In this document: positions 25,213-33,523 of the stretch, one piece after another
Layout of the letters: every line of letters starts with the position of its first letter
Position numbering within the stretch: the first letter of the stretch is position 1
NCBI GenBank assembly: GCA_937923795.1
Contig: CALDWI010000012.1
Coordinates: 1 to 64,000, forward strand
Length of the DNA stretch: 64,000 nt
Direction of reading: 5' to 3'
From: an uncultured Collinsella sp.
GTDB taxonomy: Bacteria > Actinomycetota > Coriobacteriia > Coriobacteriales > Coriobacteriaceae
Position numbers and translations under genes: made by a program
The notes under the pieces: generated by a model
Seen by the model: the letters and a program-made list of their open reading frames with translations, nothing else
Database searches by the model: none
Told to the model about the DNA's origin: nothing

Positions 25213-26295
25213 TTGAAGAAAAGCAATCTGGGCTATGTGCTGGTGCTGATCGCCGCGCTTATGTGGGGCAGCATCGGAATCTTTGTAAACGGCATCTCGG
25301 CCATGGGTGTTTCGTCTCAGAGCATGGCGGCCTTTCGCCTGTTGTCGGGTGCCGTCTTAATGGCTCCGGTCTTGGCGTTCATGGGTTGCCAGGGAGGCGA
25401 TCGTGAGGGAAAAGCATCGGGTCCCCTGGCACTGTTCAAGGCAAGTCCTAAAGAGCTTGTTCCCTGTGCGCTTCTTGGCATTATCGGCCTCGCCACCGCT
25501 AACACGCTTTATTACGAGTGCATGGGCGAGGTGGGCATGTCCACGGCCTCGGTGCTGCTCTACACCTCGCCGGTGTTTGGCGTCATGCTCGGCCGCGTGC
25601 TTTATCGCGAGGATGTGACTCCCAACAAGCTCGTTGCCATCGCTTTTAATATCGGTGGCTGTGTACTTGCAGTGACCAATGGCGACCTTTCCGGTTTCCA
25701 TTTTTCGGTTTGGGGCGTCACGTCGGGCGTGATCGCGGGCTTTTGCGGCGCGTCGCTCGCGGTGTTTAGCCGGATAGCAACCAAGACGGTCCACCCGCTG
25801 GCTGTCACGTTTTGGGGCCTTGTTTTTGGCGGTGCGGTTATGGCGGCTATCGCGGCTCCGTGGCCAGATGTCGCCGCGGCAATGTCGCCACAGCTGCTGC
25901 TGCTGTTCTTTGGTTTTGGACTCATCCCCACAGCCGTGGCCTACATCTTATATATGCAGGGTCTGTCCATGGGGCTCGAGACGTCGAAAGTTCCCGTCGT
26001 AATGTCATTCGAGACGGTCGTCACCGTACTGGTGGGCATTGGTGTCTACGCCGAGCCCGCCGGCGCGATTAAAGTCCTGGGCATCGTGCTGGTGCTCGCG
26101 TCCATCCTGATTATGAATACCGACTTCTCCAAGCTGCGCAACAGTGTGTTTGTCGGTCATGTCATTGAGAGCATGACCTTTAAGCCCAACGCGTGGTGGA
26201 CCGAAAAATCTCAGGACATGGATCTGTTTAAGGAACGCACCGGCATTGCGCTGGAACCCACCGTACAGGAAAGCCCCTGGTACTTCGTGCGATAG
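25213..26295 (+). CDS. EamA/DMT-family transporter in the sugar-amine region
   Basis: 360 aa with ten membrane helices in two EamA repeats (LGYVLVLIAALMWGSIGIF at the start; VWGVTSGVIAGFCGASLAVF in the middle). The TTG at 25213 is chosen because GAGGAGG lies 5 bases upstream; ATG 25177 has no ribosome binding site and sits where transcription probably begins. A hydrophilic tail of about 55 residues after the last helix (FSKLRNSVFVGH...ESPWYFVR) is unusual for the family. The permease may export a product such as an amino acid freed by the deglycases. Its promoter shares the GntR-2 core motif with the PTS operon. Confidence 0.82.
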   Translation: MKKSNLGYVLVLIAALMWGSIGIFVNGISAMGVSSQSMAAFRLLSGAVLMAPVLAFMGCQGGDREGKASGPLALFKASPKELVPCALLGIIGLATANTLYYECMGEVGMSTASVLLYTSPVFGVMLGRVLYREDVTPNKLVAIAFNIGGCVLAVTNGDLSGFHFSVWGVTSGVIAGFCGASLAVFSRIATKTVHPLAVTFWGLVFGGAVMAAIAAPWPDVAAAMSPQLLLLFFGFGLIPTAVAYILYMQGLSMGLETSKVPVVMSFETVVTVLVGIGVYAEPAGAIKVLGIVLVLASILIMNTDFSKLRNSVFVGHVIESMTFKPNAWWTEKSQDMDLFKERTGIALEPTVQESPWYFVR

Positions 26296-26438
26296 GGGAT
26301 TGCGCGCAGGGTCTGACCTGGGGTTATCCAGCTAGCGCCGGCCTACCTAGCCAAACGTTTCGAGTACGTTAAACCCGTCAACGGTCGATTTTCACCCGCG
26401 AACGGTCTTTATACTAATTAGCAATATAAGCAACGTAT

Positions 26439-26457
26439 AAGACGTTATAATGACCAT
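26439..26457 (+). promoter_or_regulatory. Candidate GntR-2 operator over the PTS operon promoter
   Basis: AAGACGTTATA (26439-26449) is the reverse complement of the core TATAACGTCTT, and a perfect TATAAT -10 box (26446-26451) overlaps it. ACCATAACG at 26453-26461 adds a second half-site. A repressor bound here would block the promoter. The -35 region is weak. Confidence 0.55.
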
Positions 26458-26477
26458 AACGAAAAGGAGGAGGCAAG

Positions 26478-27401
26478 ATGAATCAGATCATTCTCGCATC
26501 TCATGGCGGCCTGGCCGCAGGCGCCAAAGACACGCTCGAGATGGTTCTCGGCGACGTGTCGAACGTCCACGTCGTGTCGCTTGCTCGTGACGACAAGGAG
26601 CCCATCACCAATAAGGTTGAGGCTATGATCGCCACGTTCAACGCGGACGACACCGTCTATGTTCTGACCGATATGCTCGGCAGCTCGGTCAACAACAACA
26701 TGGTCGAGCTTTCCAAGAACGGCACGAAGTTCACGGTTGTCAGCGGTTTCAACATCCCGCTGGCGCTCACGCTCGCTATGAGCCCCGTCCCCGTCAAGGG
26801 CGCCGAGCTCGCGGCCCTCATCAACGAGGCCCGCACCGGTCTGACCAACCCCAACGCACCGGTCGAGGCTGCCGCGGCTCCCGCCAAGAAGGCTAAGGCG
26901 CCCCGTCACAGCTCCGGTCCCGCCAAGATCGTCCTCGCACGTCTTGACTACCGTCTGCTGCACGGCCAGGTCGTCTTTACCTGGACCACCAAGGTTCAGG
27001 CCGAGCGCATCATCGTCGTCGACAACGCTGCCGCCAACGATGACATCAAGAAGGGTGCTCTTAAGCTGGCCAAGCCCCAGGGCGTGCGCCTGAACGTCTT
27101 CACCGTCGAGCGTGCCCTCGCCAAGATGGACAAGCTCAACACCCTCGGCGAGCGCGTTATGTTCGTCTTTGGCAACACTGCCGAGATGCTGCAGTTCTGC
27201 CAGGGCTACAAGCTCGACGCCATCAACCTGGGCGCCACCGCCAACCACGACGGTGCCGATCAGGTCGGCGGCAAGGACAGCTCCGTCTTCCTCGATGCCA
27301 CCCAGAAGGCCGATATCAACCAGCTGCTCGACATGGGCATCAAGCTCTACGTCCAGCAGACCCCCACGTATCAGAGCGTCGACATCGACGCCAAGCTGTA
27401 A
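26478..27401 (+). CDS. Mannose-class PTS EIIA-EIIB fusion protein
   Basis: 307 aa. The EIIA domain (1-125) starts NQIILASHGGLAAG with phospho-His9. An Ala/Lys/Pro-rich linker (about 127-147) leads to the EIIB domain (150-307), with KIVLARLDYRLLHGQVVFTW and phospho-His162. Phosphate passes from HPr to His9, then His162, then the incoming sugar. The same fusion is known in mannose-type systems, whereas many sugar-amine PTSs have separate proteins. AAAAGGAGGAGGC precedes the ATG. It is the first gene of an operon with EIIC, EIID and the second SIS deglycase, which points to a phosphorylated sugar-amine as cargo. Confidence 0.92.
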   Translation: MNQIILASHGGLAAGAKDTLEMVLGDVSNVHVVSLARDDKEPITNKVEAMIATFNADDTVYVLTDMLGSSVNNNMVELSKNGTKFTVVSGFNIPLALTLAMSPVPVKGAELAALINEARTGLTNPNAPVEAAAAPAKKAKAPRHSSGPAKIVLARLDYRLLHGQVVFTWTTKVQAERIIVVDNAAANDDIKKGALKLAKPQGVRLNVFTVERALAKMDKLNTLGERVMFVFGNTAEMLQFCQGYKLDAINLGATANHDGADQVGGKDSSVFLDATQKADINQLLDMGIKLYVQQTPTYQSVDIDAKL

Positions 27402-27437
27402 TCAACCAGGCTTTTGCCTGACTGAAAGGAGAAGGGT

Positions 27438-28232
27438 ATGAATACGTTCATCAGTGCGGTGCTCGTCGGCCTCGTCGGCGTGTTCTGCATGTGGGACTCC
27501 CGCCTGCTCGGTCGTCTTAACTTCGAGCAGCCCCTCGTTGGCGCTACGCTCGTCGGTCTGCTGCTGGGCGATGTGCCCACCGGCCTTGCCGTCGGTGCCG
27601 CCGTCGAGCTCGTGTCCATGGGCCTGGTGCAAGTCGGCGCCGCCGTTCCGCCCGATATGGTCCTGGGCGGCATCGTGGCCGCTGCCTTTGCGTGCCTGAC
27701 CGATGCTTCCGCCGAGACCGCCATGACGATCGCCATCCCGGTCGCCGTCCTGGGTCAGCTCCTCGGCATCGTGTTCCGTTCCATCATCGCCGCCCTCACC
27801 CATGTGGCAGATAACGCGATCGATAACGGAAAGTTCAAGACCGCCTACCGTATGCACATCTGCGCCGGCTCCGGTCTGTACGCTCTCATGTACTTCCTGC
27901 CGATCTTCCTCGCCGTCTTTGTCGGCACCGACCTGGTCCAGACCATCGTCAACATGGTTCCCGAGTGGCTGTCCACTGGTCTTAACGTTTCGACCAAGAT
28001 CATGACCGCCTACGGCTTGGCCCTGCTGCTCACCATGATGATCAAGAAGGGTATGACTCCGTTCCTGTTCATCGGTTTCCTGCTCGCCGCTTACCTCAAC
28101 CTGTCCGTCATCGCGGTCGCTCTGATCGGTGTGTGCCTGGCTGTCGTCTTCATGGGCTTCAAGTTCAACGGTTCCCATGCAGCCGCCGGTGTCGATTCCG
28201 ACTACGATCCGCTCGAAGACGACGAAGACTAA
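27438..28232 (+). CDS. Mannose-class PTS EIIC
   Basis: 264 aa, highly hydrophobic, with the sorbose/mannose EIIC signature PLVGATLVGLLLGDVPTGLAVGAAVELV in segments (about 35-62) and VQVGAAVPPDMVLGGIVAAAF-like residues after it. It forms the sugar channel together with EIID. The Asp/Glu-rich C-terminus (YDPLEDDED) is cytoplasmic. AAAGGAGAAGGGT precedes ATG 27438. It is 36 bases after the EIIAB gene and 13 bases before the EIID gene. Confidence 0.93.
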   Translation: MNTFISAVLVGLVGVFCMWDSRLLGRLNFEQPLVGATLVGLLLGDVPTGLAVGAAVELVSMGLVQVGAAVPPDMVLGGIVAAAFACLTDASAETAMTIAIPVAVLGQLLGIVFRSIIAALTHVADNAIDNGKFKTAYRMHICAGSGLYALMYFLPIFLAVFVGTDLVQTIVNMVPEWLSTGLNVSTKIMTAYGLALLLTMMIKKGMTPFLFIGFLLAAYLNLSVIAVALIGVCLAVVFMGFKFNGSHAAAGVDSDYDPLEDDED

Positions 28233-28245
28233 GGAGGAACACACT

Positions 28246-29079
28246 ATGGCAACCGCAACCAAGGACGTGTCCCTGAACAAGAAGGTCAGCCAGTTCTTCT
28301 GGCGCTCCTGGGCCATCCAGGCCTCTTGGAACTACGAGCGTCAGATGAACATGGGCTTCCTCTACGGCATGGTTCCCACGCTCGACCGCCTCTATCCCGA
28401 CGAGTCTGACCCCAAGCAGCTCGAGGCCAAGAAAGAGGCTTACCACCGTCACATGGCGTTCTACAACTGCACCCCGCAGACGAGCGCTTTCATCCTGGGC
28501 CTCGCCGCCTCCATGGAGGAGGAGTACGCCAAGGATCCCGAGATCTTCGATCCCGATTCGATCAACGCGGTCAAGACCTCCCTCATGGGTCCGCTTTCCG
28601 GCATCGGTGACTCCTTCTTCCAGGGCACCATCCGCGTTATCGCCTTTGGTCTGGGCGTTCAGCTGGCTCAGCAGGGCTCCATCATGGGCCCGATCCTGGC
28701 CATGCTCATCTCCATCGTCCCCGCTGTGCTGATCACTTGGTTCGCAGCCAAGATGGGCTATCAGGGCGGCCACGAGTACCTGAGCAAGCTTCAGGGCGGC
28801 GACCTCATGGAGAAGCTCATGTATGTCTGCGGCATCGTGGGTCTTATGTCCGTGGGCGGCATGATCGCCACGCTGATCGGCGCCACCACCCCGCTGCAGT
28901 TCGCTGACGGCACCGTTGTGATCCAGGACATCCTGGACGGCATGATGCCCCAGATGATCTCCCTTGGCCTCACCGGCCTTATGTACTGGCTCATCAAGAA
29001 GAACGTCAACACCGGTTGGCTTCTCGTGATCGCCATCGTGGGCGGCATCGCCCTCTCCGCGGCCGGCATCCTGGCCTAG
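28246..29079 (+). CDS. Mannose-class PTS EIID
   Basis: 277 aa. RSWAIQASWNYERQMNMGFLYGMVPTL (in parts, near 22-48) and FNCTP-like YNCTPQTSAFILGLAASMEEEYA are diagnostic of EIID, as is the central SLMGPLSGIGDSFFQGTIR (about 108-126). The C-terminal third has membrane helices. TAAGGAGG lies 7 bases upstream of ATG 28246, which decides the start. EIID pairs with EIIC in the membrane. A hairpin follows, then the second deglycase gene. Confidence 0.93.
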   Translation: MATATKDVSLNKKVSQFFWRSWAIQASWNYERQMNMGFLYGMVPTLDRLYPDESDPKQLEAKKEAYHRHMAFYNCTPQTSAFILGLAASMEEEYAKDPEIFDPDSINAVKTSLMGPLSGIGDSFFQGTIRVIAFGLGVQLAQQGSIMGPILAMLISIVPAVLITWFAAKMGYQGGHEYLSKLQGGDLMEKLMYVCGIVGLMSVGGMIATLIGATTPLQFADGTVVIQDILDGMMPQMISLGLTGLMYWLIKKNVNTGWLLVIAIVGGIALSAAGILA

Positions 29080-29158
29080 TCGCGACCAAGCGTCCAACCG
29101 CTTTCCCCCGGGGGCCTGCCCGGCATCCCATACCCCAGGCAGGCTTCCATCCCTATAC

Positions 29159-29184
29159 GTGACAAAGGGCAGTCCCTTTGTCAC
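29159..29184 (+). other. Hairpin between the EIID and SIS-2 genes
   Basis: GTGACAAAGGG and CCCTTTGTCAC pair perfectly over 11 bp around CAGT. No T-run follows, so it may be a partial terminator or an mRNA-stability structure that sets the ratio of PTS to deglycase. Confidence 0.6.
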
Positions 29185-29276
29185 ATCCTCAACGGGCCGG
29201 CGACTCGGTCCAAATCACGGTAACCCTGCGTGCGCCCGGCAATGTGGCGCCGCAAAAATCGAAAGGAATGTGTCAG

Positions 29277-30260
29277 ATGTACGAGATCGACCTTAACCTC
29301 CCTAAGCAGATCGTCGCTGACGTCCTGTCCAACCACGAGATCCACAGCGTCGCCTTCGTCGGCTGCGGCGCTTCCATGTCCGACCTGTACCCCGCCAAGT
29401 ACTTCCTGGCCAACAACACGGACAAGCTGAACGTTCAGATCTTCACTGCTAACGAGTTCAACTACGACACGCCCTCCTGGGTCAACGAGCACACCTTCGT
29501 GATCACCTGCTCCCTCGGTGGCTCCACGCCCGAGACCGTCGAGGCCAACAAGACCGCCAAGAAGCACAACTGCCCGGTCGTCTCCCTCACCAACAAGGCT
29601 GGCTCCGCTCTGACCGTCGACGCCGACCACGTCATCGTCCACGGCTTCCACGCCAACTACGCTGCCAAGTGCGAGAAGCCCGGCTACGCCATCGCTCTTG
29701 CTCTCGAGATCCTTCAGCAGACCGAGGGTTATGACCACTACGAGGACATGATCACCGGCCTCACCAACATCTTCGAGCTCTGCGAGAACGCCGCTCAGTC
29801 CGCCAAGGGTCTTGCCAAGCAGTTCGCTCAGGACTTCAAGGACGACAAGATGATCTACTTCATGGCTTCCGGTGCCTCCGAGAAGATGGCTTATTCTCAC
29901 GCCGCCTTCCTGTTCACCGAGATGCAGTGGATCGACGCCGCCGCCTACAACACCGGCGAGTACTTCCACGGCCCGTTCGAGGTTTCCACCGAGGGTAAGC
30001 CCTACGTCTTCTTCATGTCCGATGGCGCTACCCGTCCGATGGACGCCCGCGCCCTCACCTTCCTTAAGCGCATGGGCGCCAAGGTCGCTCTGATCGACTC
30101 CAAGGACTACGGCCTGGCTGACGCCGTGCCCGCGAGCGTCGTCACCTACTTCAACCCGCTGCTGCACCTCGCCGTTATGCGCGAGTACGGCAACCAGATC
30201 GCCGAGGCCCGTCAGCACCCGCTGACCATGCGTCGCTACATGTGGAAGCTTTCCTACTAA
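29277..30260 (+). CDS. SIS-domain sugar-amine deglycase 2 (FrlB/FraB-like), PTS-linked
   Basis: 327 aa, two SIS domains. FVGCGASMSDLYPAK and TCSLGGSTPETVEAN form the sugar-phosphate site. EMQWIDAA...TGEYFHGPFE supplies Glu215 and His231, the expected pair with 16-residue spacing. The tail MRRYMWKLSY is nearly that of SIS-1. AAGGA lies 9 bases ahead of ATG 29277; the ATG nine bases earlier touches the ribosome binding site and is less likely. Placement after the EIIABCD genes parallels GfrABCD-EF of Salmonella, where PTS and deglycases handle glucoselysine and fructoselysine. The substrate here is inferred, not shown. Confidence 0.86.
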   Translation: MYEIDLNLPKQIVADVLSNHEIHSVAFVGCGASMSDLYPAKYFLANNTDKLNVQIFTANEFNYDTPSWVNEHTFVITCSLGGSTPETVEANKTAKKHNCPVVSLTNKAGSALTVDADHVIVHGFHANYAAKCEKPGYAIALALEILQQTEGYDHYEDMITGLTNIFELCENAAQSAKGLAKQFAQDFKDDKMIYFMASGASEKMAYSHAAFLFTEMQWIDAAAYNTGEYFHGPFEVSTEGKPYVFFMSDGATRPMDARALTFLKRMGAKVALIDSKDYGLADAVPASVVTYFNPLLHLAVMREYGNQIAEARQHPLTMRRYMWKLSY

Positions 30261-30294
30261 TCACAAGTAAGTAGACCTTACGGGTTGATTGAGA

Positions 30295-30327
30295 GGGGAT
30301 GGGGTTTGCGCCCCGTCCCCTTTTTTG
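30295..30327 (+). terminator. Terminator of the PTS/deglycase operon
   Basis: GGGGATGGGG and CCCCGTCCCC pair (one mismatch) around TTTGCG and are followed by TTTTTTG. Confidence 0.8.
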
Positions 30328-30363
30328 CTTTGGGGAGGGCGTATCCGTCGCGCCACAAAACCC

Positions 30364-30407
30364 CAGATAAAACCTACCAAAATAAACCTGTCCCTTTTTG
30401 GCAGGTG
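30364..30407. repeat. Family C repeat, copy 2
   Basis: AGATAAAACCTACCAAAATA, AACCTGTCCC and TTTTTGGCAGGT are the reverse-complement orientation of copies 1 and 4. It ends 7 bases before the ribosome binding site of the HAD gene, so its hairpin may affect translation. Confidence 0.7.
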
Positions 30408-30420
30408 GGAGGAGATACGT

Positions 30421-31050
30421 ATGATCAAGGCAGTGCTGTTTGATATGGACGGCGTGCTGGTCGATACCGAGTGGTTCTACAACCGTCGCCGCGTGGCGTT
30501 TATGGAGGAGAAGGGGTTCCACTTTGACGAGATCCCCGATCTTTCGGGGTCTAACGAGCCGGCCATTTGGGAGGCGCTGGTGCCCGACGATGTTGAGCTG
30601 CGCGAGCGTCTGCGCGTGGAGTACAAACAGGTCTACAGCCCGGATCACCCCGTTCCGTATGCCGAGCTGCTCAACGAGCAGACGGAGCCGGTGATGCGTG
30701 AGCTGCACGAGCGTGGCGTGAAGTGTGCCATCGCGAGCTCGTCCTATCGCGAGTTGATCGACGAGCTGGTGGAGATTGCCGGTATCGCCGACGTGCTGGA
30801 CTACACCATCAGCGGTCACGAGTGCAGTGCGTTTAAGCCCGACCCCGAGATTTACCTGCGTGCCATGGAGGCGCTGGGGGCGGAGCCTGCCGAGTGCCTG
30901 GTTATCGAGGACTCGCCTTTGGGCATCGAGGCCGGCAAGCGTTCCGGCGCCCGCGTCCTGGCACTGCGTCCGCACGAGGGCGTCAACCTCGATCAATCGC
31001 GAGCCGATGCCGTTATTGATAATCTGACCGACATTTTGGCCGCTTTGTAG
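30421..31050 (+). CDS. HAD-superfamily phosphatase (beta-phosphoglucomutase-like)
   Basis: 209 aa. Motif I FDMDGVLVDTE gives Asp8 (nucleophile) and Asp10. Motif II is ASSSYRE, motif III Lys in FKPDPEIY, and motif IV VIEDSPLGIEAG. The helical cap after motif I places it with beta-phosphoglucomutase-like and sugar-phosphate phosphatases. TGGGAGGAGA precedes ATG 30421. It lies 160 bases after the PTS operon terminator and could trim sugar phosphates in the same pathway, but that is inference from position only. Confidence 0.88.
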   Translation: MIKAVLFDMDGVLVDTEWFYNRRRVAFMEEKGFHFDEIPDLSGSNEPAIWEALVPDDVELRERLRVEYKQVYSPDHPVPYAELLNEQTEPVMRELHERGVKCAIASSSYRELIDELVEIAGIADVLDYTISGHECSAFKPDPEIYLRAMEALGAEPAECLVIEDSPLGIEAGKRSGARVLALRPHEGVNLDQSRADAVIDNLTDILAAL

Positions 31051-31147
31051 TGTCAATCCGCCGCGAGAAGCACGGGTTCAAACGCTTTTTGCGGTGGACT
31101 GGCTCAATTTGGTTTCGATTTTGATCCGTTTGGCTTCGATTCGGACT

Positions 31148-31266
31148 AAGTGAGTAGACTTTTTGGCGCAGGCCGAGCACAATGCATATCTTCCTTTGTA
31201 AAACCGCAGGTCACAGGGGTGGCGGTTTTGGGTGTGCTCTGCAGGTCGCGTAAAGTCTACTCACTT
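31148..31266. repeat. Nested inverted-repeat element
   Basis: Outer arms AAGTGAGTAGACTTT (31148-31162) and AAAGTCTACTCACTT (31252-31266) are perfect over 15 bp. Within lie GAGCACA/TGTGCTC and an innermost AAAACCGC (31200-31207) / GCGGTTTT (31222-31229). The whole 119 bases can fold as one branched hairpin. No reading frame is supported. It fills most of the gap 31051-31404; the rest holds only a TACAAT box at 31354-31359 that may be the yitT-family promoter. Confidence 0.75.
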
Positions 31267-31404
31267 GTAATTTGGGCCTTTGGTCGTGGGGTTGCTGGTC
31301 CCGCTTTGGTTGTCGGGAGAGGCTGAATTGAAGCGCCCCCGCACGCTCCATGCTACAATCGCGGGCATGCCCCACAACTAGATTTGCCTTCGAAAGGAGC
31401 CTCC

Positions 31405-32412
31405 GTGGCGAACGCCATCGATCAGCTCACGGACCGAGTGCTCGTGCTCGGCCGCCTCACCATCGTCCGCCGCGCCATTACTGCCGTGGCGGTCACCATT
31501 TCCGCCGTTCTCCAGACATTCCTGATCCAGGCGTTCATTCAGCCCGCCGACCTGCTTCCGAGCGGTCTCACCGGCGTCGCGGTCCTGCTCGATCGCGTTA
31601 CTTCGCTGGGCGGCGTTCACATCGACATCTCGCTCGGTATGCTCGCGCTCAACATTCCCGTGGCACTCCTATGTTGGAGCGGCATTAGCAAGCGCTTCGT
31701 CATCTTCTCGATGATGCAGGTCGTGCTCTCATCGCTGTTCCTCAACGTCTTTCACTTCGCGCCGTTTTTGGGCGACAAGATCATGCTCATCATTTTTGGC
31801 GGCGTGGTCTCGGGTCTGGGCGCTGCCATCGCGCTTAAATCCGGCGCATCCACCGGCGGCACCGACTTTATCGCGCTGTGGGTTTCCAACCACACGGGCA
31901 AGACCATCTGGGGCGTCATCTTTGGTTTCAACTGCTTTATCCTGGCGATCTTTGGCTTTATGTTTGGCTGGGACAAGGCGGCGTATTCCATCGTGTTCCA
32001 GTTTATTTCGACCAAGACTATCGACAGTTTCTATCGTCGCTACGATCGCGTGACGCTGCAGATTACGACGCGCAAGGCAGACGAGGTCATGACTGCCTAC
32101 GTAAACCATTTTCAGCACGGCATTAGCTGCGCCGAGGTCGTCGGCGGATACAGCCGCGAAAAGATGTACCTGCTGAACACCGTTGTTTCGACCTACGAGA
32201 GTCAGGACATTATCAAGCTGGTGTGCGACGTTGATCCCGGCGCCGTGATCAACGTGTTCCACACGCTCAACTTTGTGGGCGGCTGGTGGGGCGGTCATGT
32301 CGACGAGCCCATGCCCACGGCCGTACCCGATCCCGACAAGCCCGCGCGCATGGCCAGCAGGCAGGCGCGCCTCAGCGAGCAGGACAGCCTACAGCAGGAC
32401 GACGGCAAGTAG
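31405..32412 (+). CDS. YitT-family membrane protein with DUF2179 domain
   Basis: 335 aa. Five or six membrane helices (about 20-215) include the family motif LKSGASTGGTDFIALW. The C-terminal cytoplasmic DUF2179 domain follows (TRKADEVMTAYVNHFQHGIS...MYLLNTVV). GTG 31405 is selected because GAAAGGA lies 6 bases upstream. YitT proteins are widespread but of unknown biochemical role; DUF2179 resembles regulatory domains that bind small molecules. Gln/Ser-rich tail. It is terminated by a strong hairpin and is likely monocistronic. Confidence 0.85.
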   Translation: MANAIDQLTDRVLVLGRLTIVRRAITAVAVTISAVLQTFLIQAFIQPADLLPSGLTGVAVLLDRVTSLGGVHIDISLGMLALNIPVALLCWSGISKRFVIFSMMQVVLSSLFLNVFHFAPFLGDKIMLIIFGGVVSGLGAAIALKSGASTGGTDFIALWVSNHTGKTIWGVIFGFNCFILAIFGFMFGWDKAAYSIVFQFISTKTIDSFYRRYDRVTLQITTRKADEVMTAYVNHFQHGISCAEVVGGYSREKMYLLNTVVSTYESQDIIKLVCDVDPGAVINVFHTLNFVGGWWGGHVDEPMPTAVPDPDKPARMASRQARLSEQDSLQQDDGK

Positions 32413-32452
32413 GGTATTGGCATTTTGCCGGTCCTGCGCAACCCATCCGAAC

Positions 32453-32494
32453 GAGCCCCTCGAAAGCCCCGTTGCTTTCGAGGGGCTCTCGTTT
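32453..32494 (+). terminator. Terminator after the YitT-family gene
   Basis: A perfect 15-bp stem GAGCCCCTCGAAAGC/GCTTTCGAGGGGCTC has a 6-base loop and is followed by TCGTTTG. Confidence 0.88.
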
Positions 32495-32498
32495 GCCT

Positions 32499-32541
32499 AG
32501 ATAAAACCTACCAAAATGAAGCTGTCGCTTTTTGGTAGGGA
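32499..32541. repeat. Family C repeat, copy 3
   Basis: AGATAAAACCTACCAAAAT, then GAAGCTGTCGC and TTTTTGGTAGGG. It has the same orientation as copy 2. Here the arms AACCTACCAAAA and TTTTGGTAGG are perfectly complementary over 10 bp. Confidence 0.68.
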
Positions 32542-32578
32542 GGGTGTATCGTTTTATCAATATGAGGTAACATGAAAC

Positions 32579-32600
32579 TAGACGTTATATACGTATTAGT
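32579..32600 (+). promoter_or_regulatory. Candidate GntR-2 autoregulatory operator
   Basis: TAGACGTTATA (32579-32589) is the reverse complement of TATAACGTCTA, the core also found before eamA and the PTS operon; ATACGTATTAG follows. It lies 43 bases ahead of the GntR-2 start. Confidence 0.55.
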
Positions 32601-32631
32601 TATTTCGATATTTCGATAAGAGTGATCAGAT

Positions 32632-33351
32632 ATGCCCGCGCCCAAAAATGCACCGCTTTACCAGCAGATTTATGACGAAATCAAGGATGCGATCGAGAAA
32701 GGTGTTTATGCACCCAAGGAGCGTATTCCGTCCGAGCTTGAACTAGCCGAGCAGTACGAGGTGAGCCGTATTACGGTGCGCCGCGCTGTCGAGGAGCTGT
32801 GCTCCGATGGTTACCTGGTTAAGCAGCAGGGCCGCGGCACCTTTGTCTCCATGCCGCACATCAATCGCCAGTTTCACGCCTCGACGCTGCAGACGTTTAC
32901 CGCGCTGTGTGCCGGCAACGGCATGAAGGCCGGTGCGCACGTGATCGATCGCCAGATCGTTCCGGCGCGCCAAAACGAGATGGAGTTCTTTGGCCTGCAG
33001 AAGGATGCGCTGCTGCTGCATATCAAGCGCGTGCGTACGGCCGACGGCGAGCCCATCTTTGAGGAGAACATCTTTGTGCCGTTTGATGCCTACCGCGAGC
33101 TGTTGACGGCCGATCTTGAGGACAAGTCGATTTTTGCCGAGGTCGAGCGTGTTGGCGGAATCCCGATTGTCTCGGTTGGCTACCGTACGGTCGAGGCCGT
33201 TCGAGCTAACGCCGAGCAGGCGGCCGAGCTGGGCATTGCTCCGCACGATCCGCTGCTCAATCTGCGTGCCGGCTTTACCGGTCCCAACGATGAGCCGGTC
33301 TTGCTCGGCAAACAGTACTACGTGGGTAGCCGCTACGTCATGGTGATGTAG
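32632..33351 (+). CDS. GntR/UTRA-family regulator (GntR-2)
   Basis: 239 aa. The winged helix (PLYQQIYDEIKDAIEKGVY, IPSELELAEQYEVSRITVRRAV, QGRGTFV) is followed by a UTRA domain (about 75-239) ending in FTGPNDEPVLLGKQYYVGSRY. It is the closest in style to GntR-3 (LYQQ, QGRGTFV, GSRYV). The shared core motif at its own promoter, at eamA and at the PTS operon makes it the best candidate regulator of uptake. The ligand is probably a phosphorylated sugar-amine or sugar phosphate (inference). A family A element follows directly after its stop. Confidence 0.88.
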   Translation: MPAPKNAPLYQQIYDEIKDAIEKGVYAPKERIPSELELAEQYEVSRITVRRAVEELCSDGYLVKQQGRGTFVSMPHINRQFHASTLQTFTALCAGNGMKAGAHVIDRQIVPARQNEMEFFGLQKDALLLHIKRVRTADGEPIFEENIFVPFDAYRELLTADLEDKSIFAEVERVGGIPIVSVGYRTVEAVRANAEQAAELGIAPHDPLLNLRAGFTGPNDEPVLLGKQYYVGSRYVMVM

Positions 33352-33356
33352 GGTTG

Positions 33357-33502
33357 GTTCCGCCGTTCTAACGAACGGCGGATCGGTCGACGCTGCAAGC
33401 CCGCCAGGGCGGCAATCTGCCTTTCAACTTCGGCGGCATGACCAGAAGGTCAATGCCGCCTTGTTTCAGGGCACCTTGCTCGCTCTGGCGGGTTTTCGCT
33501 GT
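33357..33502 (+). repeat. Family A three-stem element, copy 2
   Basis: Stem 1 TCCGCCGTTC/GAACGGCGGA (33359-33382, loop TAAC). Conserved TCGACGCTGC. Stem 2 AAGCCCGCCAG (33397-33407) pairs with CTGGCGGGTTT (33485-33495), one G-T. Stem 3 GGCGGCAT/ATGCCGCC (33432-33460) encloses the constant GACCAGAAGGTC. All three stems differ from copies 1 and 3, while the unpaired parts agree. Confidence 0.85.
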
Positions 33503-33523
33503 CCGCGCCAAAACATCGGCGTT

